The notes below the pieces were generated by a model. That model saw only the letters and a program-made list of their open reading frames with translations. It made no database searches and was not told the DNA's origin. From Christiangramia portivictoriae DSM 23547 (lineage in GTDB: Bacteria; Bacteroidota; Bacteroidia; Flavobacteriales; Flavobacteriaceae), in assembly GCF_000423045.1 (NCBI RefSeq), contig NZ_AUHF01000009.1, positions 1 to 64,000 on the forward strand: DNA of 64,000 nucleotides, written 5' to 3'. Positions 16,088-25,390 of this stretch are shown here, in pieces. Positions within the stretch are counted from its first letter, which is position 1. Every line of letters starts with the position of its first letter. Position numbers and translations under genes: made by a program.

Positions 16088-17916
16088 TTACTAACTCTTA
16101 TTTTTTTGCTGATCTCTGTTTGATCATGAGTTTTAACCTTCACAATATAAATAGCATTACTCAAATTCCCGGTAGGATATAAAAATTCTTTTTCTCTATT
16201 TTGAAAAACCTGCTGGTAAACCTGTCTTCCCTGCAAATCAAACATACTCACCTGTGTGATCCAGCTGTCGTAAAATAGTTTTATTTCCAGCTGTTCCAGT
16301 TTGTTATTCTGAAATATCTCCAGAGAATTTAGTAGAACACGTGAAGGTTTGGAATCAAAAACCTTCAGATCTGGTATAACTGGATTTTGAATATCGGGAT
16401 CTTCAGAATTCTCTTCTGCTGCAGTCTCCTGTGCTTCGTCGCTATCATTCTCATCAATCTCTTCTGAATTTTCTTCCTGCCCTTCAGGTAACTTTTCAAT
16501 AAAACTCAGATAAAATCGGTTTTTATAGAGTCCTGCTGAAAGGCTTAAACTTAAACTGCCAGATCGAATACCAAAATACAGATCCTGTTCAGCATCATAG
16601 ATAAAGACCCTGTCTGGATCAAAATTCTGCAAACCTGAAAGACTAAAGCTAATCTCGGCCTGTTCCTTTAATTGCAGAAATAACGGACTCAGTTTTTCGT
16701 CAATTTTTGGCTGAACATTAATAACATAGTTCACATTATCTAGATCCCAGAAGATGTCATTGGATTTCTGCTCCATACTTTTAGCATCCATCGCGTGGTC
16801 AACTCCGTCTGTAGCCCTATCATTAAAACCAAGGATGAGATTTTTCTCGTGTAAAGAATCAAAGGTGATCTTTAAGGTGAGAGAAATTATTTCCTGTGTT
16901 TGCGCATTTTTGAAAATTGGTGTCTGCTCTCCATTATTATAAACCCTGTGACTATTTTTAAAGGACACGATACCATCCTGTTTTCCTATAATCATAAAGC
17001 CCTGTCCTATGGGTGACGGACTCCTTTGCATGTCTCTGCCACGAAAAATCTCTGCATCGGTGTCATTCCTGAAGATTGGCGGTAAATACGCTCTAAGACC
17101 AGGTGAATATGTGCCATAACCTCCAATGTAATCCGAGAGATAATGAGAATTAACTTCAGCCTTTGAATCCCAGAAATAGGCAATTCCTGTGGTGGCCTTA
17201 TTTTCAAGTAAAAATCTATCCAGGTCAAATAGGGAGGGATATGGATTACCAATAAGGAGAATCTGATCTTTTTTGATCGGCATCTCAATCAAACCATTAT
17301 TGGGAATGCCTCTGAAATCGTATAGCTGGGAGTTCCCAGGATTAATCATTTCAGTATCAATCAAATTGAAATTAGCGCCACTTACTCCTTTCATGCTGAA
17401 ACCTTCGCCAGGGAACAGGTCAAATTGATTTCCCAGGTATTGCCAGCTGGAATAGCCGGTTCCGGCTAAGGTATACAACCATCTGTTCGATATTTGGAGT
17501 GGATCAGATTTACCATTAAGCTCTGAAATGAGTGATATTTTCTCCGAGTTTAATACATCTTTTGGTGCATAAATGTAATCGGCGATACTTTGCTCTGTAG
17601 TTCTAACGGCTACAGGTAAACTCCAGTAGTTGTAATCGAAAGCTGAAGAGGTGCCACGCTGATAGACTGATAATTTGCCATTGCCTGTATTATTATTTGA
17701 ATCGCTGTCTCCTTGCAGTAGTCCCGCATGGTTACGCAGGTATATGCCTGCTTTAGAGCCGGGATCCTTTTGATCTATAGAAATTTCTTTCTCTACGTAA
17801 AGCAGCCTGTTTTGTACAAAAAGGAAATGTTCTGCTTCCGCAGAAGATGTGACAGATAATTGTGCAAATACAGAGCCCGCACTAAAAATCAGCAGAAAAA
17901 GCAAGGTGTGCTTCAC
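16084..17916 (-). CDS. T9SS-exported protein with type A sorting domain
   Basis: A 610-residue secreted protein. The signal peptide ends near SVFAQ. The body is beta-rich and unrecognised, with a Glu/Asp-rich linker at about 470-510. The last 85 residues form a Por_Secre_tail (type A) domain: VLLNSLEIFQNN, MFDLQGRQVYQQ and NAIYIVKVKT, ending in KKIRVSN. The protein therefore should cross the outer membrane by the type IX system and be anchored or released. It is first in a three-gene operon with DUF2752 and the CCC-motif gene. Confidence 0.88.
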   Translation of the reverse strand: MKHTLLFLLIFSAGSVFAQLSVTSSAEAEHFLFVQNRLLYVEKEISIDQKDPGSKAGIYLRNHAGLLQGDSDSNNNTGNGKLSVYQRGTSSAFDYNYWSLPVAVRTTEQSIADYIYAPKDVLNSEKISLISELNGKSDPLQISNRWLYTLAGTGYSSWQYLGNQFDLFPGEGFSMKGVSGANFNLIDTEMINPGNSQLYDFRGIPNNGLIEMPIKKDQILLIGNPYPSLFDLDRFLLENKATTGIAYFWDSKAEVNSHYLSDYIGGYGTYSPGLRAYLPPIFRNDTDAEIFRGRDMQRSPSPIGQGFMIIGKQDGIVSFKNSHRVYNNGEQTPIFKNAQTQEIISLTLKITFDSLHEKNLILGFNDRATDGVDHAMDAKSMEQKSNDIFWDLDNVNYVINVQPKIDEKLSPLFLQLKEQAEISFSLSGLQNFDPDRVFIYDAEQDLYFGIRSGSLSLSLSAGLYKNRFYLSFIEKLPEGQEENSEEIDENDSDEAQETAAEENSEDPDIQNPVIPDLKVFDSKPSRVLLNSLEIFQNNKLEQLEIKLFYDSWITQVSMFDLQGRQVYQQVFQNREKEFLYPTGNLSNAIYIVKVKTHDQTEISKKIRVSN

Positions 17917-17993
17917 GAAAGCTATAAATTTGCAATAAATGTAATCATTAATCGAATTCGCCGAATTCTGTAATATGATTTAATTGTTTGAAA

Positions 17994-18194
17994 ATGAATA
18001 ATTCTCAGGTCTTAAATACGATTCTCATCTTTGTTGGCGGTGCGCTGCTACTTTACGCGATATCTGTGGATGATGTAAGTCCGTACTTTAAAATAATTGG
18101 ACTTATCATTATCATGTTAGGTCTTTACCGTGCTACTAACTTCTGGGTTGCGACTAAAGATGATCACGAAGGGCAAAATGAAAAGGATCAATAA
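17994..18194 (+). CDS. Small two-helix membrane protein
   Basis: A 66-residue protein with two hydrophobic helices (VLNTILIFVGGALLLYAI and FKIIGLIIIMLGLYRAT) and a charged C-terminus (TKDDHEGQNEKD). I prefer the ATG at 17994 to the TTG two codons earlier. Its stop overlaps the start of the Smr gene by one base (TAATG), so the two are coupled. No family is recognised with certainty. Being conserved beside an Smr gene in flavobacteria is my recollection only. Confidence 0.75.
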   Translation: MNNSQVLNTILIFVGGALLLYAISVDDVSPYFKIIGLIIIMLGLYRATNFWVATKDDHEGQNEKDQ

Positions 18195-18739
18195 TGTTGA
18201 AAAAAGGAAATAGAGTAGAGGTTATCGATGATGCCCTTTCCGGAGTGGTTCAGGAGATTCAGAATGATCGTGTTACTATTAAAACGGAGGACGGATTTCT
18301 AATGCATTTTGAAACCCAGGAACTGGTAAAGATCGAGGATTCGTTTTCCATTGAAGATGTTTCAGATTTCGATATGGAGCAGGTGATCAAGCAAAAAACA
18401 CCTGATAAGCCTAGAAGATCTGAACGAGTCAAGCCAAAGGAACGTAATGCTCCTCCCATGGAAGTAGATTTGCACATTCATCAACTGGTAAAATCCAGCC
18501 GACATATGTCGAACCATGAAATGCTGAATCTACAGTTGGATCATGCCCGTCACAAACTCGAATTCGCCATTCAGAAGCGTATTCCGAAGATCGTTTTTAT
18601 TCACGGCAAGGGTGAGGGTGTCCTTAAAATGGAGCTGGAATATCTTTTAGGAAGATACTCGAACGTAAAATTTTACGATGCAGATTATCAGAAATATGGC
18701 CTCGGTGCTACAGAAGTATATGTCTTTCAGAATTCTTAA
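18194..18739 (+). CDS. Smr domain protein (DUF2027-like)
   Basis: A 181-residue protein. The N-terminus (about 1-50, KGNRVEVIDDALSGVVQEI) is a KOW/Tudor-like beta domain as in DUF2027 proteins; the C-terminal half is an Smr domain with VDLHIHQLV, FIHGKGEGVLK and YQKYGLGATEV, as found at the end of MutS2. Smr domains nick DNA or, in several systems, cleave mRNA at stalled ribosomes; which applies here is not known. It overlaps the preceding membrane-protein gene and, by 4 nt, the convergent lipoprotein gene. Confidence 0.88.
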   Translation: MLKKGNRVEVIDDALSGVVQEIQNDRVTIKTEDGFLMHFETQELVKIEDSFSIEDVSDFDMEQVIKQKTPDKPRRSERVKPKERNAPPMEVDLHIHQLVKSSRHMSNHEMLNLQLDHARHKLEFAIQKRIPKIVFIHGKGEGVLKMELEYLLGRYSNVKFYDADYQKYGLGATEVYVFQNS

Positions 18740-19773
18740 TTAGAAGTTTCTTCGTCAGTATCCTCTGTTTCATCAGTATTTTCATCCTCTTCTTCTTCGC
18801 TGCAATCTAAGTCGTTAGGACATAATTCGAATGGAATATTTGTCTCATTAAGAGAACCCAACTGGTAGGAGCTAAAGCCAATGGTTTCTCCAGATCCATC
18901 ATCTTTCCTTTCAAGGTTGAAATTACGTAGCGTCACCTGATACCCGTAATTCCTGGTAATATTGTGTGAAATATTTTCATTATGCTGGAAGAATTCAGTT
19001 TGCTGATCATTCAGATAATTAGGAAGTCCATCCCCGGTGCTGCTAAAGCTTCCTGGATTGGTTAGTCCATCTTCCTCGCTTACTTCCAGTCTTGTTTCCA
19101 CGCCATCTCCATCATCATCATCATCCAGATAGTTAGGGATACCATCTTCGTCTGTATCAACTTCTCCATTATCGTCTAATATGGAATCTTCATTAACTAA
19201 AAGTTCTACGCGCGTAATAACATTATCACCATCATCATCGCGGTCCAGGTAATCCGGAATTCCATCACCATCAGTATCCTGATGATTAATTCCATCTGGA
19301 TCCCAACCTTCCTGTAAATTAGAGAGATCATCATCATCTGGATCTGCATCTCCGGTTTCATCTGTAAACCTGGTAGCGATGGTCACAGTTCCATCGGAGC
19401 CACTCACATATTCCGTTGTTGGAACCGGATCACTTGGAGGAACTACTTGGCAGAAATAACTATTACCATTAATCTGCCCATCATATATACGGTAAATAAC
19501 CTTGTTTGTAGTACTTAAAGAGAAAGTGATATTTTCAGATGTATTGGTAATAAAATTTCCAGAATCATCTGTAGTAATATTACTATTGGTGAATTCAACA
19601 GATATTGATTCGTTTACGTCATCATTATTGGTAGCGTAAATCACATACTTATTTGGGCCTTCGCAAAATTGTAGTGTACTGTCTTCAAAATCGAAGTCGG
19701 TCACAATAATATCTCCATCATCACAGGAAGTAAATAGGCCAAGCAGCGCAATCGCGATCAAAAAACGTTTCAT
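18736..19773 (-). CDS. Lipoprotein with thrombospondin-type-3-like calcium repeats
   Basis: A 345-residue lipoprotein (lipobox LLGLFTSC, Cys17). The central region repeats the calcium-binding pattern DxDxDGxPDYxDxDDDGD (for instance DTDGDGIPDYLDRDDDGDN and DTDEDGIPNYLDDDDDGDG) about three times between residues 130 and 255. The C-terminus is very acidic. Such TSP3-like repeats stiffen surface proteins on binding Ca2+. The last bases overlap the convergent Smr gene. No enzymatic domain is visible; a surface structural role is inferred. Confidence 0.85.
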   Translation of the reverse strand: MKRFLIAIALLGLFTSCDDGDIIVTDFDFEDSTLQFCEGPNKYVIYATNNDDVNESISVEFTNSNITTDDSGNFITNTSENITFSLSTTNKVIYRIYDGQINGNSYFCQVVPPSDPVPTTEYVSGSDGTVTIATRFTDETGDADPDDDDLSNLQEGWDPDGINHQDTDGDGIPDYLDRDDDGDNVITRVELLVNEDSILDDNGEVDTDEDGIPNYLDDDDDGDGVETRLEVSEEDGLTNPGSFSSTGDGLPNYLNDQQTEFFQHNENISHNITRNYGYQVTLRNFNLERKDDGSGETIGFSSYQLGSLNETNIPFELCPNDLDCSEEEEDENTDETEDTDEETSN

Positions 19774-19860
19774 TCTATTGCTTTTTAAACAAAAATACGT
19801 GAATCAAAGATATGAGGAAGAGATGTAGGAAGTTATTTTATTTCCTTTAATTTTGCGACC

Positions 19861-21009
19861 ATGAAAAATGTCTATTTTGATTCTGCAGCTACCACCCAGA
19901 TTCGGGATGAAGTGGTCGATAAAATGACCAGCGTTTTAAAAGAAAACTATGGAAATCCATCTTCCACGCATAGCTTCGGAAGATCTTCCAAAACCTTGAT
20001 CGAGCAGGCCAGAAAATCTGTTGCCAAAATTCTTAATGTAAAGGCATCTGAGATCGTATTTACTTCGGGAGGGACTGAAGCAGATAATCTTGCATTAAAT
20101 TCTGCCGTGAGAGACCTGGGCGTTCGCAGAATCATTACTTCAAAAATCGAGCATCATGCGGTGCTTTATACCGTAAACCAACTTCAGAATTGTTTTGATA
20201 TTGAGGTTGAATATGTTTCACTGGATTCCAGGGGTCATGTGGATTTGAAGGACCTTGAAGAACGATTAAAATCTTCAGATACCAAAACACTGGTTAGCCT
20301 GATGCATGTGAATAATGAGATTGGGAATATGCTGGATCTCAAGAAAACTGCACAACTAGTAAAATCCTACAATGCTCTTTTTCATTCAGATACCGTACAG
20401 TCTGTAGGGCATTTTGAACTGGATTTCGAAGAAATTCCTGTCGACTTTACCGCGGTGAGCGCTCATAAATTTCATGGACCAAAAGGTGTTGGCTTTGCAT
20501 ATGTGCGCCGAAATTCTGGTTTGAAACCACTGATATTTGGAGGCGAACAGGAGCGAGGACACCGTGCAGGAACTGAAGGCGTGCACAATATTGTGGGTCT
20601 GGAAGAGGCTTTGAAACTTGCTTATAAGGATCTGGAAGAAGAACAGGCTTATGTAAAAGGTTTGAAACAGCACTTTATAGACAAGCTGAAGCAGGAGATT
20701 CCTGGGGTAAGCTTTAATGGAGCCTGTGAAGATCATACTCAAAGCACCTACACTTTATTGAATGTATGCCTGCCTGTAAGCCAGGAGAAGGCTTTAATGC
20801 TTTTATTTCAACTGGATCTTAAAGGGATCGCCTGTTCTAAAGGGAGTGCCTGCCAAAGCGGGAGTGATACAGGTAGTCACGTGCTCAATGCATTCTGTTC
20901 TGAAGAGGATTTGAAAAAGCCATCCTTGCGATTTTCATTTTCCCGATACAATACTAAAGAAGAAATTGACTATGTAGTAGCTACTTTGAAAGATTTTATA
21001 GAGAGCTAA
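19861..21009 (+). CDS. Cysteine desulfurase (NifS/IscS-like)
   Basis: A 382-residue PLP enzyme that removes sulfur from cysteine as a persulfide for Fe-S clusters or thio-modifications. Motifs: YFDSAATTQ, YGNPSSTHSFG, FTSGGTEADNLAL, SKIEHHAVL, the PLP Lys203 in SAHKFHGPKG, and the active-site Cys331 in KGSACQSGSDTG; Cys325 is nearby. The protein is complete. A TAATTTTG element at 19848-19855 ends only 5 nt before the ATG, which would make the mRNA nearly leaderless if used. It stands alone, without iscU or suf genes, so it may be the tRNA-thiolation or general enzyme. Confidence 0.92.
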   Translation: MKNVYFDSAATTQIRDEVVDKMTSVLKENYGNPSSTHSFGRSSKTLIEQARKSVAKILNVKASEIVFTSGGTEADNLALNSAVRDLGVRRIITSKIEHHAVLYTVNQLQNCFDIEVEYVSLDSRGHVDLKDLEERLKSSDTKTLVSLMHVNNEIGNMLDLKKTAQLVKSYNALFHSDTVQSVGHFELDFEEIPVDFTAVSAHKFHGPKGVGFAYVRRNSGLKPLIFGGEQERGHRAGTEGVHNIVGLEEALKLAYKDLEEEQAYVKGLKQHFIDKLKQEIPGVSFNGACEDHTQSTYTLLNVCLPVSQEKALMLLFQLDLKGIACSKGSACQSGSDTGSHVLNAFCSEEDLKKPSLRFSFSRYNTKEEIDYVVATLKDFIES

Positions 21010-21024
21010 ATGACCGTCTAAACA

Positions 21025-21055
21025 TAAAAAAAAGCCCGGATCATTGATTCGGGCT
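21025..21055. terminator. Terminator between cysteine desulfurase and M23 peptidase genes
   Basis: AGCCCGGATC (21033-21042) pairs with GATTCGGGCT (21046-21055), allowing one G-U pair. A run of A on the left gives a strong T tract for the minus-strand peptidase gene; on the plus strand the tail is weaker. Confidence 0.85.
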
Positions 21056-21076
21056 ATTTAATTTTATACCATGGGA

Positions 21077-22765
21077 TTATTTTCTGAAAAACTTCGCAGT
21101 ATAAGTCGTCGTATTACCTACATTATCATTTACGATGATCTTCAGATCATTTTCAGTTTCGGTCACGACACCATCCGAAAAATAATGCGTGAGCGTATTG
21201 TTTTTGTATTCATATTCCATCAAAATGAACTTTCCATTCACCGTTGCCCGAAAATCCTGGATTCCTGAAAGATCATCTGATATTTTAACCTTTAAGGTTT
21301 CATTGCCAGAGATCCATTGACCATCGTAGAAATTAACCGGCCTAACGCTCGGGGCATTCGTATCCTGTGCTAATCGATAATTACCAAATGTTCTGGTGCC
21401 TGTGGTAAAACGATTTCCTTTTTTGTAGGTCGTAGAATAATTTAATCTTCCGTTATCTGATACACGAGCAATAAAGGTTTTCGCTTTATCTTCTTCGGAA
21501 AGGTCGCTTACATCAAAACCTATGGTGAAATTTTTATGTAAAGGTATTTCATCGCGATGTACTCTTACAACATCCTCGCTGAAGCTGATATCAAGAAAGG
21601 TATCATTATATAAGCTGCCACCAGGAATATAGACATCCATTTTGCCTCCTTTGGCCGAGAGTCCGTTTTCGCTGGAAGCAAGGTATTCTGTTTCCAGGTT
21701 TTTTCTTTTGGTGATTTTATCGCTAATCTGTCCTTTAATGGGAATACGGATAAGCTTTTCATTTCCTTTGAGATCTGTTACTCTTATGGTGTATTGATAA
21801 TCGAGACTATCCTTGATATTCAATAAACCATCGTTTTGCATATTTCCGTAGATACTTAAAGGGTTGCTTGGCGTTTTATAGAGTCGCTGTATTCTACTTC
21901 TATTGGTGGCATAATATTCATAATCGATCAACTGGTTAAGATGTCTGGTTTCAGCAAAAGAAAACTTCTCGAAATTAATTTCGAAAACTTCTTCTCCATT
22001 CAGCTTAGATTCTATTTTAAAAACACCGTTCTGATTGTAAGCGCCATCTTGCTGATCTACAGTGGTGATACCAAAGCCTATTTCACCACAAGCTTCAACA
22101 TCGGGAACAGCAAAAGTTCCATCATTTTGAGGGATCAGTTTTAATTTTTGTCGGTTTTGAGAATTATTTACATGTGCATCTTCACCAAGAGGGTAGGCAA
22201 AAAGTCCCTGAATCATTGGCGGTTTTGAGTCGGCAACATCCAAACCAAATAATTGAGCATTCATGGGTCGCTGGCTGCCATCCCTGATTTCGAAATGCAG
22301 ATGGGGGCCACCGCTACCTCCGGTGTTTCCGCTATAAGCGATCAATTCTCCTTTTTCAACTTTAAGTTCTCCGGGTTCTGGGAAAAGTTCAATTTCGTAA
22401 GATTCCTTTGCATATTGCTGCTTCCGTAGATAATCCTTCAGCTTTGGAGATAACTTCTGAAGATGGCCATACACCGTGGTATAACCATTTGGATGTTGAA
22501 TATAAAGTGCTTTTCCGTAGCCATAATGCTGAATATTGATTCTGCTAATATAACCTTCCGCAGAAGCATTCACCTCAAGACCTTCGCGCTGCTGAGTCTT
22601 AATATCGAGACCACTATGAAAGTGATTGGACCTCAATTCACCAAAGGTGCCGGCGAGTACAATGGGTACATTCAGCGGATTTTCAAAATAATCCTGGGGT
22701 AATTGTTCTTGGGAGTATACCTGGATATTAACGATCGCTACCAGGAATAATACAGCTTTCTTCAT
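21077..22765 (-). CDS. M23 family metallopeptidase
   Basis: A 562-residue exported peptidase, probably a peptidoglycan endopeptidase or LytM-like factor. The signal peptide is KKAVLFLVAIVNIQVYSQ. The M23 domain lies at about 35-180 with the zinc ligands in SNHFHSGLDIK (HxxxD) and GGPHLHFEIRDG (HxH); both are complete, so it should be active. The remaining 380 residues are beta-sandwich-like and of unknown role. I chose the ATG at 22765, since the upstream ATG adds nine charged residues before the signal peptide. Confidence 0.9.
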   Translation of the reverse strand: MKKAVLFLVAIVNIQVYSQEQLPQDYFENPLNVPIVLAGTFGELRSNHFHSGLDIKTQQREGLEVNASAEGYISRINIQHYGYGKALYIQHPNGYTTVYGHLQKLSPKLKDYLRKQQYAKESYEIELFPEPGELKVEKGELIAYSGNTGGSGGPHLHFEIRDGSQRPMNAQLFGLDVADSKPPMIQGLFAYPLGEDAHVNNSQNRQKLKLIPQNDGTFAVPDVEACGEIGFGITTVDQQDGAYNQNGVFKIESKLNGEEVFEINFEKFSFAETRHLNQLIDYEYYATNRSRIQRLYKTPSNPLSIYGNMQNDGLLNIKDSLDYQYTIRVTDLKGNEKLIRIPIKGQISDKITKRKNLETEYLASSENGLSAKGGKMDVYIPGGSLYNDTFLDISFSEDVVRVHRDEIPLHKNFTIGFDVSDLSEEDKAKTFIARVSDNGRLNYSTTYKKGNRFTTGTRTFGNYRLAQDTNAPSVRPVNFYDGQWISGNETLKVKISDDLSGIQDFRATVNGKFILMEYEYKNNTLTHYFSDGVVTETENDLKIIVNDNVGNTTTYTAKFFRK

Positions 22766-22892
22766 AGATCTGGGGACTTTTTCATTTTTCAAGCAGCTGT
22801 AAAGTTAATTAAAGTTCTATCAATATTAAATGGCTTGACTACAGAGAATTACTAACATTGTTCATTAAAATTTCAAAACACCGCAAAAAGTA

Positions 22893-22923
22893 TTGGGATA
22901 TTAAAAAGCGTATGTTAACTTTG
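22893..22923 (+). promoter_or_regulatory. Promoter of the coiled-coil/zapA unit
   Basis: TTG at 22893-22895 and TAACTTTG at 22916-22923 are separated by 20 nt, matching the flavobacterial TTG-N17-23-TAnnTTTG consensus. The ATG of the first gene follows 27 nt after the -7 element. Confidence 0.7.
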
Positions 22924-22950
22924 TAAGGGTTCACATCGGTTTGAGCGATT

Positions 22951-23241
22951 ATGAGTGATATGACAGAAATAGTTGATAACCTGGAAAATAAGATCAGTAA
23001 GCTTCTACATAGATACGAATCTGTGAGGCAGTCCAATGAAGCTTTGCAACAGGAATTAACTACTGTAAGATCTGAATATGACAAGCTGGAAGAAGATTTA
23101 CAACTTTCCAGAGATCAGATTCAAACTCTAAAAGCAGCAAACGCGATGCTTGGCAGTACCGAACATAAGACAGAAACGAAGCTCAAGATAAATAGCCTGA
23201 TTCGGGAAATCGATCAGTGCATCGTTCAGTTATCTGAATAA
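22951..23241 (+). CDS. Small coiled-coil protein upstream of zapA
   Basis: A 96-residue soluble protein that is almost entirely one coiled coil, with heptads from VDNLENKISKLLHRYESVR to about residue 70. The C-terminal KLKINSLIREIDQCIVQL is the most conserved-looking part. It sits 7 nt before zapA in the same transcript. The position and structure resemble a division-associated coiled-coil protein such as ZapB, but sequence similarity to ZapB is not evident. It probably acts with ZapA at the division ring; this is inference from context. Confidence 0.8.
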   Translation: MSDMTEIVDNLENKISKLLHRYESVRQSNEALQQELTTVRSEYDKLEEDLQLSRDQIQTLKAANAMLGSTEHKTETKLKINSLIREIDQCIVQLSE

Positions 23242-23248
23242 TTTTAGG

Positions 23249-23542
23249 ATGGAAGATAAACTGAAAATTAAAATATCGATCGCAGACCGCGTGTATCCGT
23301 TAACCATTCAGCCCAGCCAGGAGGAAGGTTTACGAAAAGCAGCGAAAAAGATCGAGGCGATGATCAAACAGTTTGAGCAAAATTATGCTGTGCGTGATAA
23401 GCAGGATGTTTTAGCCATGTGTGCTTTACAATTTGCGGCTCAAACAGAGCAGAAGAATATAGATAAGTCGAGTGAAATGATTGAAGCAGAAGATAAGTTG
23501 AAGGAACTTAACAATCTGTTACAGGAACATTTAAGCTCATAA
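23249..23542 (+). CDS. zapA: Cell division protein ZapA
   Basis: A 97-residue ZapA. The N-terminal beta part (KLKIKISIADRVYPLTI) carries the typical ZapA start, followed by EEGLRKAAKKIEAMIKQFEQ and a C-terminal coiled coil. ZapA binds and bundles FtsZ polymers at the division ring. It is the second gene of the coiled-coil/zapA transcript and is followed by a structured RNA and then rny. ZapA next to 6S RNA is also the arrangement in E. coli. Confidence 0.88.
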   Translation: MEDKLKIKISIADRVYPLTIQPSQEEGLRKAAKKIEAMIKQFEQNYAVRDKQDVLAMCALQFAAQTEQKNIDKSSEMIEAEDKLKELNNLLQEHLSS

Positions 23543-23568
23543 GTTCATAAAATATAATAAAGGTTACT

Positions 23569-23744
23569 GCCTGTATTAGTGCTTTTTTGATAAACTCAAC
23601 ACGAATTCTTTAAAGAGGGTAAGTCTATGTTGTAAAAGCGTGCCGTGTCCCTTTACCGGGAGAGCGGATTCTTGATCAGCTTGTTAGCCCTAAACTTGAT
23701 TTTAAGGAGTTTAATCCAAAACACAGCTAATACAGGCTTTTTTT
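23569..23744 (+). ncRNA. ssrS: Probable 6S RNA (6S-Flavo type)
   Basis: A structured 176-nt region between zapA and rny. GCCTGTATTAG (23569-23579) pairs perfectly with CTAATACAGGC (23727-23737), followed by seven T. Further in, TTTTGATAAACTC (about 23586-23599) pairs with GAGTTTAATCCAAAA (about 23707-23721). An unpaired middle and an inner hairpin (GGTAAG near 23620 with CTTTACC near 23660) follow. A long rod with a central open bubble, this size and the zapA neighbour all suit 6S RNA, which traps RNA polymerase in stationary phase. The family assignment is from structure and context. Confidence 0.78.
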
Positions 23745-23764
23745 ATACATCTAATTCAATATAA

Positions 23765-25327
23765 ATGGAAATACTTATAATAATTGTTGCAGCAGTGGTA
23801 GGCCTTGCGTTGGGTTTTGCGATTGCGAAGATGCTTGAAAAGAAACAGGCTTCTAATACTATTACCAGCGCAAAAAAAGAGGCAAATTCTATTATTAAAG
23901 AAGCCAAAGCAGAGGGCGAAAGTATCAAAAAGGATAAGATCCTGCAGGCCAAAGAAAAGTTTATTGAATTAAAGTCTGAGCATGAGAAAGTGATCTTATC
24001 CAGAGATAAGAAAATTGGGGATGCAGAGAAAAGGATCAAGGATAAAGAGTCTCATGTGTCTAATGAGCTGAATAAAAACAAAAAACTGAACAAGGATCTT
24101 GAAGCCCGACTTGCAGATTATAATCATCGCGTAGATTACCTGGACAAGCGCCAGGAGGAGATCGACAGACTGCATAATAGCAAAGTACAGCAACTGGAAG
24201 TAATTTCCGGACTTTCTGCGGAAGATGCCAAAGCACAATTGATAGAATCTCTGAAGGATACGGCCAAAGCCGATGCGATGTCCTTAATTCAGGATACAGT
24301 GGAGGAAGCGAAGCTTACTGCACAGCAGGAAGCAAAAAAGATCATTATTAATACGATCCAGCGAATTGGTACCGAAGAAGCAATAGAGAACTGCGTTTCT
24401 GTATTCAATCTTGAAAGTGATGATGTAAAAGGCCGAATTATTGGTCGTGAAGGTCGAAATATTCGTGCGCTGGAAGCTGCTACCGGAGTAGAGATTATCG
24501 TGGATGACACCCCGGAAGCGATCATTTTAAGCTGTTTCGATTCGGTTCGTAGAGAAGTAGCAAGATTATCCTTGCATAAATTAGTGACCGATGGTAGAAT
24601 CCACCCGGCACGTATCGAAGAAGTAGTTAAGAAAACACGCAAACAGATCGAAGAAGAGATCATCGATATCGGTAAAAGAACCGTGATCGATCTTGGTATC
24701 CATGGTTTACAGCCAGAATTAATCAAAATGGTAGGGAGAATGAAATATCGTTCTTCTTATGGTCAGAACCTACTGCAACACTCGAGAGAAGTTGCCAAAC
24801 TTTGTGGGGTGATGGCTTCAGAACTTGGATTAAATCCAAAGCTGGCTAAGAGAGCCGGATTACTTCATGATATTGGTAAAGTACCGGAGACGGAGACTGA
24901 AGTGCCTCACGCGATCCTTGGTATGCAATGGGCAGAGAAGCATGGTGAGAAGCCAGAAGTATGCAACGCCATTGGAGCTCACCACGACGAGATCGAAATG
25001 AATTCACTGTTATCTCCAATTGTACAGGTATGTGACGCCATTAGCGGGGCAAGACCGGGAGCAAGAAGACAGGTGCTGGATTCGTACATACAGCGTTTAA
25101 AAGACCTTGAGGAAATAGCCTTTGGTTTTGGCGGAGTAAAGAAAGCTTATGCGATACAGGCTGGACGTGAACTTCGAGTGATCGTTGAAAGCGAAAAAGT
25201 ATCAGATGATAAAGCTGCTAATCTATCGTTTGAGATCTCGCAGAAGATCCAGACAGATATGACCTATCCAGGTCAGGTTAAAATTACTGTGATTAGAGAA
25301 ACCAGAGCAGTGAACGTTGCAAAGTAA
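23765..25327 (+). CDS. rny: Ribonuclease Y
   Basis: A 520-residue membrane-anchored endoribonuclease that starts mRNA decay. The N-terminal helix ([20 protein letters not shown]) anchors it to the inner membrane; a coiled coil covers about 30-170; the KH RNA-binding domain contains [19 protein letters not shown]; the HD domain has [14 protein letters not shown] and the paired HH of GAHHDEIE as metal ligands. The start follows the 6S terminator by 20 nt, and the gene is closed by a strong bidirectional terminator. Confidence 0.95.
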   Translation: MEILIIIVAAVVGLALGFAIAKMLEKKQASNTITSAKKEANSIIKEAKAEGESIKKDKILQAKEKFIELKSEHEKVILSRDKKIGDAEKRIKDKESHVSNELNKNKKLNKDLEARLADYNHRVDYLDKRQEEIDRLHNSKVQQLEVISGLSAEDAKAQLIESLKDTAKADAMSLIQDTVEEAKLTAQQEAKKIIINTIQRIGTEEAIENCVSVFNLESDDVKGRIIGREGRNIRALEAATGVEIIVDDTPEAIILSCFDSVRREVARLSLHKLVTDGRIHPARIEEVVKKTRKQIEEEIIDIGKRTVIDLGIHGLQPELIKMVGRMKYRSSYGQNLLQHSREVAKLCGVMASELGLNPKLAKRAGLLHDIGKVPETETEVPHAILGMQWAEKHGEKPEVCNAIGAHHDEIEMNSLLSPIVQVCDAISGARPGARRQVLDSYIQRLKDLEEIAFGFGGVKKAYAIQAGRELRVIVESEKVSDDKAANLSFEISQKIQTDMTYPGQVKITVIRETRAVNVAK

Positions 25328-25342
25328 ACGTTAGAAACATAC

Positions 25343-25377
25343 AAAAAAAGGCCGTTCGTAAGAACGGCCTTTTTTTT
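25343..25377. terminator. Bidirectional terminator between rny and the aldo/keto reductase gene
   Basis: GGCCGTTC (25350-25357) pairs with GAACGGCC (25362-25369) around a GTAA tetraloop, flanked by seven A and eight T. It serves both convergent genes. Confidence 0.95.
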
Positions 25378-25390
25378 GAGTTCTGTACTC

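Noticed and set aside
18736-19773. Tandem DNA repeat in the Asp-rich lipoprotein gene
   Set aside because: The repetition (ATC ATC ATC-type runs) follows from the calcium-binding Asp repeats of the protein and needs no separate explanation.
21071-21268. 65-codon plus-strand frame at the M23 gene end
   Set aside because: Antisense to the peptidase; no start context or family.
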